A stretch of 19,565 bases of DNA from Stramenopiles sp. TOSAG23-2 (taxonomy: Eukaryota > Sar): the NCBI GenBank assembly GCA_900128395.1, contig LT649578.1, positions 1 to 19,565 of the forward strand. The letters are read 5' to 3'. Position 1 is the first letter of the stretch, and every line of letters begins with the position of its first letter. Position numbers and translations under genes: made by a program. Shown piece after piece: positions 10,216 through 19,071 of this stretch. The notes under the pieces were generated by a model. The model was given only the letters and a program-made list of their open reading frames with translations, ran no database searches and had not been told where the DNA came from.

Positions 10216-10568
10216 CCTATCAAAGGATACGTAAATTATACTTGAAGTGGAAAATTAGAATACCAAAATACATCAATATCCGATTTTTATCCTATCAAAT
10301 GACATAAATGATACTTGAAGTGGAAATTAGAATACCAAAATACTTCAATATCTGATTATTTTATCCTATCAAATGACATAATGTATACTTGAATGGGAAA
10401 TTAGAATAACAAAATACTACAATATCTAAATTTTATCCTATCAAATGACATAAATTATACTTGAAGTGGAAATTAAAATACCAAAATACTTTTTAATATC
10501 TAAATTTTATCCTATCAAATGACATAATGTATACTTGAATGGGAAATTAGAATACCAAAATACTTTTT
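10216..10568 (+). repeat. Tandem array, five units of 72-75 bp in alternating A/B order
   Basis: Units begin with CCTATCAAA at 10216, 10291, 10365, 10437 and 10511, and the last is partial. Each contains a TATACTTGAA-type block (GATACTTGAA in unit 2), a GGAAATTA-type block and AATACCAAAATAC. Units 1, 2 and 4 have TTGAAGTGGAA, while units 3 and 5 have TTGAATGGGAA and ATGTATAC, so the array after unit 1 is an alternating dimer with 146 bp spacing (10291 to 10437 and 10365 to 10511). Single decayed copies lie at 4534, 4925 and 5059. Confidence 0.9.
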
Positions 10569-10897
10569 CCAACAACCACAACACCACAACACACAACACC
10601 ACCCTTATTTTATTATAGAAGGCTACCAGGTGCACAGGTACTAAAAAAAAATAAAAAAAATAATATAAATGATATAATAATATACCCAAAAACGTTAAAA
10701 AAACAACAAAATTTATTTTGAAACAAAAAATATATATAATTGTATGTATGTATGTATTTATGTCTATATATACTGTACAAATCAACCTCTCGTGTGTATG
10801 TATTGTAAATAATAATAAATACAATCCCACAATAATTTATGCTTTAACTGTCGTCAACAACTTTTAGTAAATATTTTATGTAAAAAGAAACAGAAAT
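10569..10897 (+). promoter_or_regulatory. Leader region upstream of the seven-transmembrane gene
   Basis: This 329 bp stretch contains a CAACACCACAACACAC run, A-rich tracts, a short (GTAT)n run around 10742-10756 and the A-rich start context AGAAATATG. The promoter is expected here by position only; no defined element is recognised. Confidence 0.3.
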
Positions 10898-12307
10898 ATG
10901 TCAACTACATCAAAATATATTACTACTACTACTAATAATAATAATAATTCAACAACAATTGTCCAAATGTCAACATTTGACAATAATAATAATAACAATA
11001 AAGTGGAAGCAGATGAAATTGAAACTCTTCATATTGATGATGATAATAAAACTCTCCCTATTTTAAATGACAAAACCGAAAAGTACATATATGATTTATA
11101 TAATAGTGATGTTGTTCGCGCCGAAGAGGTATTTTCACCATTGGTTACTAGTATTAATAAACGTATTTTGGGAATGAGATTTTTTGGAGGTGGAAACTGG
11201 AAAAGTGAACAAGAAGACAATGATAATAATAAGAAAAATATGCATCAACAAAAAGCAGTCAATTCATATAAATATCTTGGTTTGCATTGTTTCTACTGGA
11301 TTATGTTCACTATTACATTTTTCCCGTTTTTGTATTTAATCGGTTTGGATATAGGTATTGCTGTATTCATTGCAACATTGGTGATGGGCCCGATGATTTT
11401 GACTACACCTTTTGCCGAACTTCATATTTTTAGGTCTAAATTTTTATCACTACGACTAAAAGATCAAAATGATTCTGTAGTAAAAAGTTTAAAGAAAAAT
11501 TTTGGTTGTAGTGATTTATGGCTGCGTTTCATGGAACTTTCTGTTACTACAATTACATGTGTTTTACCATGGCAATTACTGGTTGTACCATATGTTAAAA
11601 TGTATCCAGGAGAATATTTTTTAGAGATTATTTCAATTATATCTATATTTGTGAATGTAATAGCCTTGTTTATTGGAATTGGATTTCAAAAATGGCAACC
11701 TCTAGTCGTATTGCATCAAAAAGAAATTTTAGTTGCAATTAAACATACTACAACATGTATTGAAGAAATTCTATATGATGAGAAGGAAAACCCTCGCCGC
11801 TCGCAGATTAAATTAACATATCTATCAAAAAAATTAATCGAACCTATACAATGGGAATTAAAAAAGGTTTGGGGTGCCGAAACAACATACATTTTTGTTG
11901 GTGTTATTATTAATACTGGGCTTTCGGTTTTCATTGCTATTGGGCATATGACGCCACGAATGGAAAGTGCTGCGCTTCTATATGTACGTATTGGAGTTGT
12001 AGTTTTATTGGCAACTATGTTTCCATTTATGGGCGTAGGACTGTTAACAGATTCTGCTAAACCGTATGAAATATGGCATAAAATGGAAAAGAAATTGAGG
12101 CAACATGCTGATAAAACATGTAAAGCTGTAAATAAATTTGATGGAAATTATACTTCGTTAAATGAATGGTTACAGCAAAATCGTATTGCATTATATTTAT
12201 TTGGCCATGCAATTGATCATGATTTGCCAGCAAAAGTTGGTGGTGCATTTGCTTCTACACTTGGTGCATTTGCAATTTTATATGCCCGAATGACTGGTAG
12301 CGTTTAA
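10898..12307 (+). CDS. Seven-transmembrane protein, possibly gustatory-receptor-like (GRL)
   Basis: The 469-residue product has an Asn/Thr-rich tail (1-60), a cytosolic-type segment to 124, then seven hydrophobic segments at about 125-149, 151-173, 212-233, 241-264, 328-350, 360-385 and 446-464. Loops after helices 2, 4 and 6 are long (about 38, 63 and 60 residues) and charged, while loops after 1, 3 and 5 are very short. This is the loop pattern of insect odorant/gustatory receptors and their protist and plant relatives, with the N-terminus inside. The end, LFGHAIDHDLPAKV before helix 7, resembles the FGxxID stretch I associate with GRL proteins. The match is from pattern only. It could instead be an unrelated channel or transporter. 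The ATG at 10898 has A at -3. A second ATG at residue 24 is possible. The stop is TAA. Confidence 0.85.
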   Translation: MSTTSKYITTTTNNNNNSTTIVQMSTFDNNNNNNKVEADEIETLHIDDDNKTLPILNDKTEKYIYDLYNSDVVRAEEVFSPLVTSINKRILGMRFFGGGNWKSEQEDNDNNKKNMHQQKAVNSYKYLGLHCFYWIMFTITFFPFLYLIGLDIGIAVFIATLVMGPMILTTPFAELHIFRSKFLSLRLKDQNDSVVKSLKKNFGCSDLWLRFMELSVTTITCVLPWQLLVVPYVKMYPGEYFLEIISIISIFVNVIALFIGIGFQKWQPLVVLHQKEILVAIKHTTTCIEEILYDEKENPRRSQIKLTYLSKKLIEPIQWELKKVWGAETTYIFVGVIINTGLSVFIAIGHMTPRMESAALLYVRIGVVVLLATMFPFMGVGLLTDSAKPYEIWHKMEKKLRQHADKTCKAVNKFDGNYTSLNEWLQQNRIALYLFGHAIDHDLPAKVGGAFASTLGAFAILYARMTGSV

Positions 12308-12573
12308 ATTTAAAAGATTAATGTGAAAAATATCGGATCGGTGGTGTGGTGTATGTGTGTGGTACAAATATTTTTATACAGTATACACATACGAAGTATT
12401 ATTATATACTCGTAAAATAAATACTCGTATCGTGGTAGTATATATCATATTATTTTTTATAATTTTGTCAAAAAACATTTAAAATTCTATTTTTTTTATC
12501 AGCAGTATCATAATTATAAAAACGCGGGTGTGCCTTTTTCCTGTTTTCGTTTCCCCTTCCCCTCTCTTACTTT
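12308..12573. other. Convergent 3' intergenic region
   Basis: After the plus-strand stop lies a G/T tract GGATCGGTGGTGTGGTGTAT continuing to about 12363, then AATAAA at 12417-12422. For the minus-strand methyltransferase gene, a G/A tract (plus-strand TTTCCCCTTCCCCTCTC, about 12550-12567) lies within 25 nt of its TAG. No gene is visible. Confidence 0.5.
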
Positions 12574-15093
12574 CTATTTCAATGGCTGGTCAAAGCTTGC
12601 TTTGACTTTTTCTAAAATTTTCTTCACTTTCTTTTTATCCGCATTATAATATTTACTAAAAGTAGATGAAGTTTGAAATAAATAAATATCAGTATCCCTT
12701 TCCGGTCTCCAATGTTTATTTCCGTTTTTACTAAATTGGGGTTGATGTTGAAACCCATATAGAAAAGCATGTTTATCCTTTTCAACTCGAATACTACCTC
12801 GCTGAAATATCTTTAATTTTTTAAGCTCTTTTCCAACTTTGGTTCGTTTTCCGAAATGACCAAAAAACACAGCAAACGATAAGTTATCACCTCTCCTTTC
12901 AGCGTTCTCCAGTAATTGCTTAATTTTTTCCAATGTATTTTTAACACTGCTGATATCAAATGGAGGATTCGCTTCCCAACTTCCAGTCATTTGATTATTA
13001 TCCTTGTCAAAAAAACTTCCAAGACTACCAAAACATCTATCAGTATCTGGAAAGGCAGAATAAAATTTTGGTAAACGATGATTTAATGGGGATGCAAAAC
13101 ATTCGCCTTCTACTTTTAAGTTTGTTTTTAATGCATGAAATACTTCATCTGGTAATGCACCATGAGCACCACTATTTTTATGCCATAACGTATGATACCT
13201 TTGCATCATGGAAAATATCCTTTTTAAGAATAATGGCGTACGATTGTCATAATTTGCATAGCGATATATTATTTTTTTGTCGTCGGTACAGATTGTTGCT
13301 TTGTTATGATCCCTCTCTAGTTTATGGTAATACTTTGTGAACATTGTTATAAAGCTACTTTCTCTATTCTTATTAAAAGGTATATATTCTAAACGAGTTG
13401 TCTTCAAATGATTATTATTATGGTGTACAAAAACCCGGCCCTTATCCACTCGGGATTTAGCATCCTGTTGTATCTTCGCCTTTGTTTTTTCTATACATAA
13501 CATTATCTCGCTGTACAGCTTTTCCCCCCATTCTACAGGATATTCTACATCAAATTGACTACGTAATCGATTTAGAAAATCTGTCTTATTGCTTTCATTT
13601 CTATCCGGCAACATGCGATCTTTACCATGTAAAATCAACGAATTTTTCATATTTTTTTTTTTACCAGCATGTGTCCACTGCTCATCCTCTTTTTGACACA
13701 ATGCACCTTCACGGCTACAATCAAAAATCCAATTAGATAGCACTTTAGATGCATTTTTCTCCCTATTTTTCTTTTTATATAAATCCAAACTTTGGATTTT
13801 CCTATCAAGCTCGTCCATTTCCTTTGCAGAAGAAATTTTATCTTTTAAATCTTTGAATTTTTTTGCAACTTCTTCTCCTATATAAGAAATGATTTTCTCC
13901 ATACATTCTTGACGATATCGTTCATGTTGTGGAAAAACGTAATTAAATGACCCTAATAATACGTTAGTTTCCAGTAATTGCGGTGGTGGAGTGTTTGCGC
14001 CGAGATAAAATATCATGCCAAACCATCTATAATTAAATACACGATTTTCAGTAAAGTTTTGCAACCAATTGGAATGCACTCTGTTCCTGCTTTTTTCCAA
14101 ATCTGCTTTTTCCAAACGAAACGTCCTATTCGATATTACAATTGGTAGCATACGCTTGTATTGTACTAAAACGTCTAAAAAAAACCATTTTTTGTTTGTT
14201 GATATGTGAAATGAGTTTGGATATCTTTCTTTTATCGTTTTATATTCAGCACAACATTTTGTACATTCGCTATCCATTTCGATAGGCATACTGAATAAAA
14301 TATTACTATAACCATAACCATCTTCCATTAAGTCTTTCATGGCTGTTGCAATAGCTTTTCCTTTATTATTTGGAGCTTCTTCGGCTGCTGCAATGTTGTA
14401 AGCATCTATTATAAGAAATGGATTTTCTCTTATATTAATACCTTTTTGATTAATTAATAAATTTATCTTTCGCTTAATAGTAGTAATAGGCTCCGGTTTT
14501 GCTCTTAGTTTTTTATTCGTTTTGAATTTATTCTGCACATTTTGTTTTGTTTTGTGCGACACTATACTAAAAATTTTCGATTGTAAATCAAAAGTTTTAT
14601 TATGTTCCTTTGATTTTATTTCTGTATTACGTTTGAAACAAAGATGTTTCGTCGTCCCTACTAAGAGTACATCACGGCCCATCACGATGTTAGCACCAGC
14701 AATCATTTGTTGTACTTCTTCATTTTTAATTTTTTTTTTACTTTTTTTGTTTTTCGATCGTCGAATATTATGTGCTTGGCAAATTTGTTTGACAAATACT
14801 TGTGCTTTAAATCTTTTATGCCAGTTAACCTTTTTGCAAATATTTAATTTTGGTTTACACGTTGCAACAAAAATACCATTGTAATATTTTTTTGTCGTCA
14901 AATTCTTTAAAAATAAAAGCGTTTCGAATGGGTTGATGCTAGATTGTAAAAGTGAAAGTTCTTTTTCTGGGCTTCCAAACACGGAAAAATCAATACAGCC
15001 TTTTTCCGTTTTTGCGTCGCAATGAAATTCAAATCCTGTTAATAATTTTTCTTCGGCATTGTGATATAGTGAATCAGATGCGATTTCAGTCAT
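12574..15093 (-). CDS. PCIF1: Fusion of a Regnase-like NYN domain with a PCIF1-like adenine-N6 methyltransferase
   Basis: PCIF1 (CAPAM) adds N6-methyl to the cap-adjacent 2'-O-methyladenosine of mRNA, giving m6Am, with S-adenosylmethionine as donor. In this 839-residue product the C-terminal part (about 600-825) shows ECFASPLN (664-671), SAFPDTD (679-685), the catalytic NPPF (709-712) inside GSWEANPPF, and LSFAVFFGHF, in the order found in PCIF1. Residues about 226-385 look like the Zc3h12a/Regnase NYN fold: LIIDAYNIA with Asp230, a helix with Asp307, then VISNRTFR (319-326), Trp343, Arg351 and FNYRWFGMIF. A basic KKSKKK-type stretch at about 112-122 may be nuclear-localising. A charged helical linker joins the domains (about 395-460). 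I see no WW domain, unlike animal PCIF1. The single uninterrupted frame spans both parts. The ATG at 15093 is the first; the stop is TAG. Methyltransferase identity is strong, the NYN call is moderate. Confidence 0.88.
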   Translation of the reverse strand: MTEIASDSLYHNAEEKLLTGFEFHCDAKTEKGCIDFSVFGSPEKELSLLQSSINPFETLLFLKNLTTKKYYNGIFVATCKPKLNICKKVNWHKRFKAQVFVKQICQAHNIRRSKNKKSKKKIKNEEVQQMIAGANIVMGRDVLLVGTTKHLCFKRNTEIKSKEHNKTFDLQSKIFSIVSHKTKQNVQNKFKTNKKLRAKPEPITTIKRKINLLINQKGINIRENPFLIIDAYNIAAAEEAPNNKGKAIATAMKDLMEDGYGYSNILFSMPIEMDSECTKCCAEYKTIKERYPNSFHISTNKKWFFLDVLVQYKRMLPIVISNRTFRLEKADLEKSRNRVHSNWLQNFTENRVFNYRWFGMIFYLGANTPPPQLLETNVLLGSFNYVFPQHERYRQECMEKIISYIGEEVAKKFKDLKDKISSAKEMDELDRKIQSLDLYKKKNREKNASKVLSNWIFDCSREGALCQKEDEQWTHAGKKKNMKNSLILHGKDRMLPDRNESNKTDFLNRLRSQFDVEYPVEWGEKLYSEIMLCIEKTKAKIQQDAKSRVDKGRVFVHHNNNHLKTTRLEYIPFNKNRESSFITMFTKYYHKLERDHNKATICTDDKKIIYRYANYDNRTPLFLKRIFSMMQRYHTLWHKNSGAHGALPDEVFHALKTNLKVEGECFASPLNHRLPKFYSAFPDTDRCFGSLGSFFDKDNNQMTGSWEANPPFDISSVKNTLEKIKQLLENAERRGDNLSFAVFFGHFGKRTKVGKELKKLKIFQRGSIRVEKDKHAFLYGFQHQPQFSKNGNKHWRPERDTDIYLFQTSSTFSKYYNADKKKVKKILEKVKASFDQPLK

Positions 15094-16408
15094 ATTTTTT
15101 GTGTTGTGTTGTCGGTTATATATTTGTTGTATGTATTTTTGTTCTCTTGATCAACTACTAGCTTTTTTTAATTATATTATATTAGCGAGCAATGTTTTAA
15201 TTTTAAATTTAAAATATAATATTACGGAAAGTGAACGTATATCGTTTTGTGGCTTAAATATAATTAATATTGTTTTTATTTAAATAGTTTATATTGGTTT
15301 ATCGTTCTATATAGTTTTTTGCTCTTTCTTTTCTGTGTTATATTTTTGTTTTGTTACACTTTTCTCTGTGTCTGTATATATATACGAGGTCAAGAGGTCA
15401 TTTTTATATAACACAGACTTCTTATTGAACTACTTATTATACTACCTCTTATACTTAACTACTATTGCTATTGCACTTCGCAATAATAGCCAGGAAAGTT
15501 GCAACAAGTTAGTCATAAAAAACAATGCTGTGCTGTTATAAATTATATTGTGTAAAATGACCTGTAAAATCAAGAACCAATTTAAAATGTTGGTCTCTTC
15601 ATGCTGTGTGTATGTATTGCACTTTTTTTGTACTTGTTACGAAATAATAGTCCCAATTTTAGAGGTTAACATATAAGGTCACATAAAGTAAATAACAGCA
15701 GTCCCGATTATGCAATATTAGACTACAATATGAGCCTATAATATCAAAATTGCTGTGGATATGAATTTGTGATCAAATCTATAAATCTGGAAATATGTTA
15801 GCTGGAAATACTCTGGACCTCTCACTATTTCAATAATTCTGAAATACTACTTTTAAATTTATACTTAAATCTATTGATATTGTGTGTTTAAGAAATGTCA
15901 ATGTCCGAATTCGAGAATGATGATACGTTGTATATATAGAAGGGATTATAATATTTAAGGTTTAATATGCTAGGGATTATTAGTATACGAAGATTCAGGG
16001 AGAGGGATTTGTTTGGGTTTAAGGTTTAGTTTATCGTTTACGTTGCAAAAAAAACAAACTTATACACACACCAAACACACATTTACATTGAAAACAAAGA
16101 TGGGAGAAGGACACATGAAGGAAGGACATTATAGACGTATGTATATATATATATATTACAGCAAGAGTTATCCATTGGATACAATACAACAATTTTTATC
16201 TTATATAAATAACTTCCATCCTCTCTTCTTGTTGTGGAAGATATTTAATATATATATATATATATAATATATTGTAAATCATTTATTTTATCATATAAAT
16301 AATATTGATAGTAGGAATAATATAATTTATATATATTATTACAATTACAAAAAAGGGGTAATATATCATATACATATAAAGAAAGATAAAACAAAAAACA
16401 AAATAACG
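15094..16408. other. 1.3 kb intergenic spacer between divergent genes
   Basis: It should hold the promoters of the methyltransferase fusion and of the unknown Asn-rich gene. Composition is very AT-rich with (TA)n at about 16145-16155 and 16253-16270, and a CACACACC-like run near 16063-16080. Short open frames give low-complexity peptides without domain signals. I see no RNA gene and no convincing copy of the 74 bp repeat; only a 9 nt word TGAGCCTAT is shared with its left flank. Confidence 0.55.
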
Positions 16409-17141
16409 ATGAAACAAAAAAATGTATCACGTTGGGCAATGCGACAACCATTGAAAAAAACACCTGAAAAAGTTATTGTTCCATCGGCATCAAAAAAACA
16501 TAATAATAATAATAAAAAATCCAAATGCAAATGTAAACGATTTGAGTGACTTAGTATTGAAAATTTTAAAAGATTTAGCACAATCGAAACATTTACAAGC
16601 AAAAGTAAAATTAGAACAAGAAAAGAAAAAACCTGGTCGTAAAATACAAATTACACCAGAACAAGCGGAGGAACATGCAATATGGGATGCAATTGAAGTT
16701 AGAAAAACAAATCATGAACCACCAGTATTAAAAGAAACAATACGTGGTATGGAAATATTAGAAGCGCATGTATATGATTTATTAGATATTGTGGCAAATA
16801 CACGACCAGATTTATTAAAAGATCCTGATGCGGTATATCATGGTTCATTTAACAAAGCATTACTTTCCATGCACGGCGATGGCAACAACAATAATAATAA
16901 TAACAAATCACATTTAAATTTGGATATTAATACTTCGTTTGATAAAAGACGTTCATCGTATTTTGGTCCACCTAGTCCATATCAAAAGAATAGGGCATTA
17001 TCAATACATAAAACAAAGCATGGTATTAAATCTTCATATCAACATGCGGAGGAGAAAGAAGGTGAGCCAGTATCGCATTTAGGTGTTCTATCGACGGAGC
17101 AATTGCGTAAACATATGATGATGATGGGGAATACGGTGTGA
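16409..17141 (+). CDS. Unknown Asn-rich protein; frame interrupted near 16490-16555
   Basis: From ATG 16409 the frame reads MKQKNVSRWAMRQPLKKTPE and on to a TGA at 16547-16549. The long downstream frame (helical LKILKDLAQSKHLQAKV onward, then PGRKIQITPEQAEEHAIWDA, an N7 run and a basic tail) has no early ATG of its own. The two parts join in frame if a 22 nt GT...AG stretch at 16533-16554 is spliced out (236 residues), or if one A is surplus in an A-run at 16492-16498 or 16514-16519. The second reading gives a more natural-looking NPNANVNDLSDLV junction. The product is helical and hydrophilic, with no signal peptide or membrane segment. ILEAHVYDLLDIVANTRPDL is the best folded-looking block. 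I do not recognise the family. A G/T-rich tract follows the TGA. Confidence 0.65.
16533..16554 (+). other. Candidate 22 nt intron
   Basis: The segment starts GTAAAC and ends CTTAG, contains an in-frame TGA for the upstream frame, and its removal joins codon T|TA in frame with the downstream reading frame (exons of 124 and 587 nt, sum divisible by three). A one-base indel in a nearby A-run is an equally simple explanation, so this is a candidate only. Confidence 0.35.
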
Positions 17142-17633
17142 TATGTGTGTGGTGTGTGTGGTGTTGGTTGGTTGTTTTTGTGTTACAATTTAAATTATTT
17201 ATACCATATTTTAAAATCAGTGATATACACATTATAACATTATATAGCATTATTTTTAATATTAATAGCGTCAAAAAGCTTCTTTATCCGTACCAAAAGT
17301 ATATATACAGTGTTTTGATTTATTTGATTGGTAAATTAAGGTAAATTTACCGCAAAATTTTTTTTGGACAAAAATTAAAAAAAAAAATCCGGATGATTTT
17401 TTTAATTTTTGTTAGAGAGGATCCTCTCTAATTTTTGTACAACTAATTATAATATATATATATTAATATATATTATAAGTCACCAGAAACATCTGGGAGA
17501 TGCAAGAATCGGAAATAACTTATTTACCAATTACATTATATATAAGAATTACATTGTACGATTATCATCACACCATAAAAATATACACATCGATTACGAT
17601 ATTGATACTTCATATACATATCTTAAAAAAAAA
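17142..17633. other. Intergenic region between the unknown gene and the LVIVD gene
   Basis: It begins with a G/T tract (17142-17176, GTGTGTGG and GGTTGGTTG words) after the upstream TGA. The middle holds the palindrome cluster listed separately. The rest is AT-rich with a (TA)n run near 17454-17473 and a long A-run just before the LVIVD start. An open frame continues upstream of that start from a TTG at 17409, but it crosses the palindromes and is not likely to be translated. Confidence 0.5.
17340..17438. repeat. Cluster of three palindromes (fold-back sequence)
   Basis: Three inverted repeats follow each other: GGTAAATTTACC at 17340-17351; a long hairpin at 17368-17412 whose arms (ACAAAAATT, A-run, ATC versus GAT, T-run, AATTTTTGT) match with a 4 nt A bulge around a CGGAT centre; and the perfect 20 bp palindrome TTAGAGAGGATCCTCTCTAA at 17412-17431. 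The word AATTTTTGT at 17404-17412 is repeated at 17430-17438. Such stacking suggests a miniature fold-back element or a structured 3' or regulatory site. Confidence 0.7.
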
Positions 17634-18896
17634 ATGAAGTACCCCAACATTTACATTCTCACCATCATATCGTTATCTCATTTAATATTATTTATTAATA
17701 CTTCCATTAATGCAACTATTATTATTTCCGATAATAATAATAGTGGATTAAGACGACAACCATTTAATAATATAAACAAAGACGATACTAGTTATGGTCA
17801 TACCTTTCTAGTCAAAGTACATAATAATACAAAATATGGTACCCGTATATATGTTCATACCGATTGCCGTGTTGCTTTATTAGATGGAAATAATATACAA
17901 AAAGAAATGGCAAATTCACTTATTGCTATATCAAATCCATTAGGATCACCGTGTAATAAAAATGATGTAAATGGAATAGGTGTTAGTACAAGTGGTACAT
18001 ATGCTATCGTTACATATGGTACAAGTATTTCTGTTTTATCTTTTGCAGAAAACGATGAGGATGATGATTTAAATATTCCCAAAACACTAAAAACATTACA
18101 ATCGAGACCCGTCAATATCATCAGTAATGATAACAATGTTTTTGTTACATATAAAAGAATAACAAATGGTATCTATGATAAAAAAAATAATCGTGATTTA
18201 TTTATTGGAATTGGTTGGGATCAACAAAATGATGGGCATGTATTAATTATTGCTTCTAGTGGAGAAGGTGCAACATTATCGTTAAAAATTATTGCATCTT
18301 TAAAAATTGGACCTGATTTATATGATGTAAGACCATATGATGGTTATTATTTACTTGATTCGTTAATGGTAGCAAATTGTAAAAGTGGTTTACAAGTATT
18401 GAATTATGATGTGGAGAAAAACCAATTAGTAAAAGTACCAAAAGGTGCATTTCCACTTTCATATTCAAGTGGAAGTACTGCGGATGGTATGGATGTGACA
18501 CCTAATTTTGCTTATATCGCAGCACAAGGAGATGGTTTATATGTCTTTGATTTGAAAAAAAAACAATTAGTCGGTAAAACGAATGATGGTTTAAATAGTG
18601 GTTGGGCTGGAGGTGTACGTGCAATAGGTAATTTAGCATTAATAGCAGCAGATCCTGGTTTAGTAATTTATGATATCAAAGATCCAACAAAACCTACATT
18701 GAAATATGTATGCAAAATGGGTGGAAAAGGGAAAGGATGGAATATTGCTCTTGATAAATCTAGTAATACCGTATTTTTAGCTGATAATGAAGGTGGATTA
18801 CAAATAGTTCAATTAATAGATGGTGGTAAAGCTAAAATTATTGGACATTTTGGTATGGGCGTTATACAAGATTGCGATGGATCGGGAGGGGATTAA
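17634..18896 (+). CDS. Secreted LVIVD-repeat beta-propeller protein
   Basis: The 420-residue product starts with a signal peptide (MKYPNIYILTIISLSHLILF, then INTSINA), so it should enter the secretory pathway. Several repeats of about 40-45 residues follow, strongest at about 228-405, with the pattern of a turn, a strand ending in A-x-G or A-D, then a GLxVxD or GLQIVQL strand: GDGLYVFDLKKK, ADPGLVIYDIKDPTKP, and ADNEGGLQIVQL. This is the LVIVD-type propeller blade. Such domains usually bind partners or surfaces; no catalytic motif is seen. The ATG at 17634 was chosen over the longer open frame because it gives the signal peptide and follows an A-rich leader. The stop is TAA, with a GGTGGTGG tract after it. 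Ligand unknown. Confidence 0.85.
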   Translation: MKYPNIYILTIISLSHLILFINTSINATIIISDNNNSGLRRQPFNNINKDDTSYGHTFLVKVHNNTKYGTRIYVHTDCRVALLDGNNIQKEMANSLIAISNPLGSPCNKNDVNGIGVSTSGTYAIVTYGTSISVLSFAENDEDDDLNIPKTLKTLQSRPVNIISNDNNVFVTYKRITNGIYDKKNNRDLFIGIGWDQQNDGHVLIIASSGEGATLSLKIIASLKIGPDLYDVRPYDGYYLLDSLMVANCKSGLQVLNYDVEKNQLVKVPKGAFPLSYSSGSTADGMDVTPNFAYIAAQGDGLYVFDLKKKQLVGKTNDGLNSGWAGGVRAIGNLALIAADPGLVIYDIKDPTKPTLKYVCKMGGKGKGWNIALDKSSNTVFLADNEGGLQIVQLIDGGKAKIIGHFGMGVIQDCDGSGGD

Positions 18897-19071
18897 AAAG
18901 GTTAATGGTGGTGGTTTGAGAGAGAAAATTTAAAAATATTTTTACACAGAGATAGACTATTATGTTTTTTAAAAATGATACTCCGTATAATACGACTCGT
19001 ATATATGATGATGTGGATAAAAAAAAATGATAATATATCGATATGTGATATGTGGTTGTGTATTACTCTTT
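18897..19071. other. Convergent 3' intergenic region
   Basis: A GGTTAATGGTGGTGGTTTGA tract continuing to GAGAG follows the plus-strand stop (18900-18924). On the minus strand no comparable G-rich tract follows the acetyltransferase stop, the only gene here that lacks one. The rest is AT-rich. Confidence 0.4.

Noticed and set aside
15200-15215. ATTTTAAATTTAAAAT palindrome
   Set aside because: Perfect, but made only of A and T in AT-rich DNA, so it is likely by chance.
15387-15400. AGGTCA-AG-AGGTCA direct repeat resembling a nuclear-receptor site
   Set aside because: Nuclear receptors are not expected in such an organism, and a 14 bp match in 19.5 kb is weak.
17409-17633. Upstream extension of the LVIVD reading frame from a TTG
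   Set aside because: It has no ATG, crosses the palindrome cluster and would bury the signal peptide.
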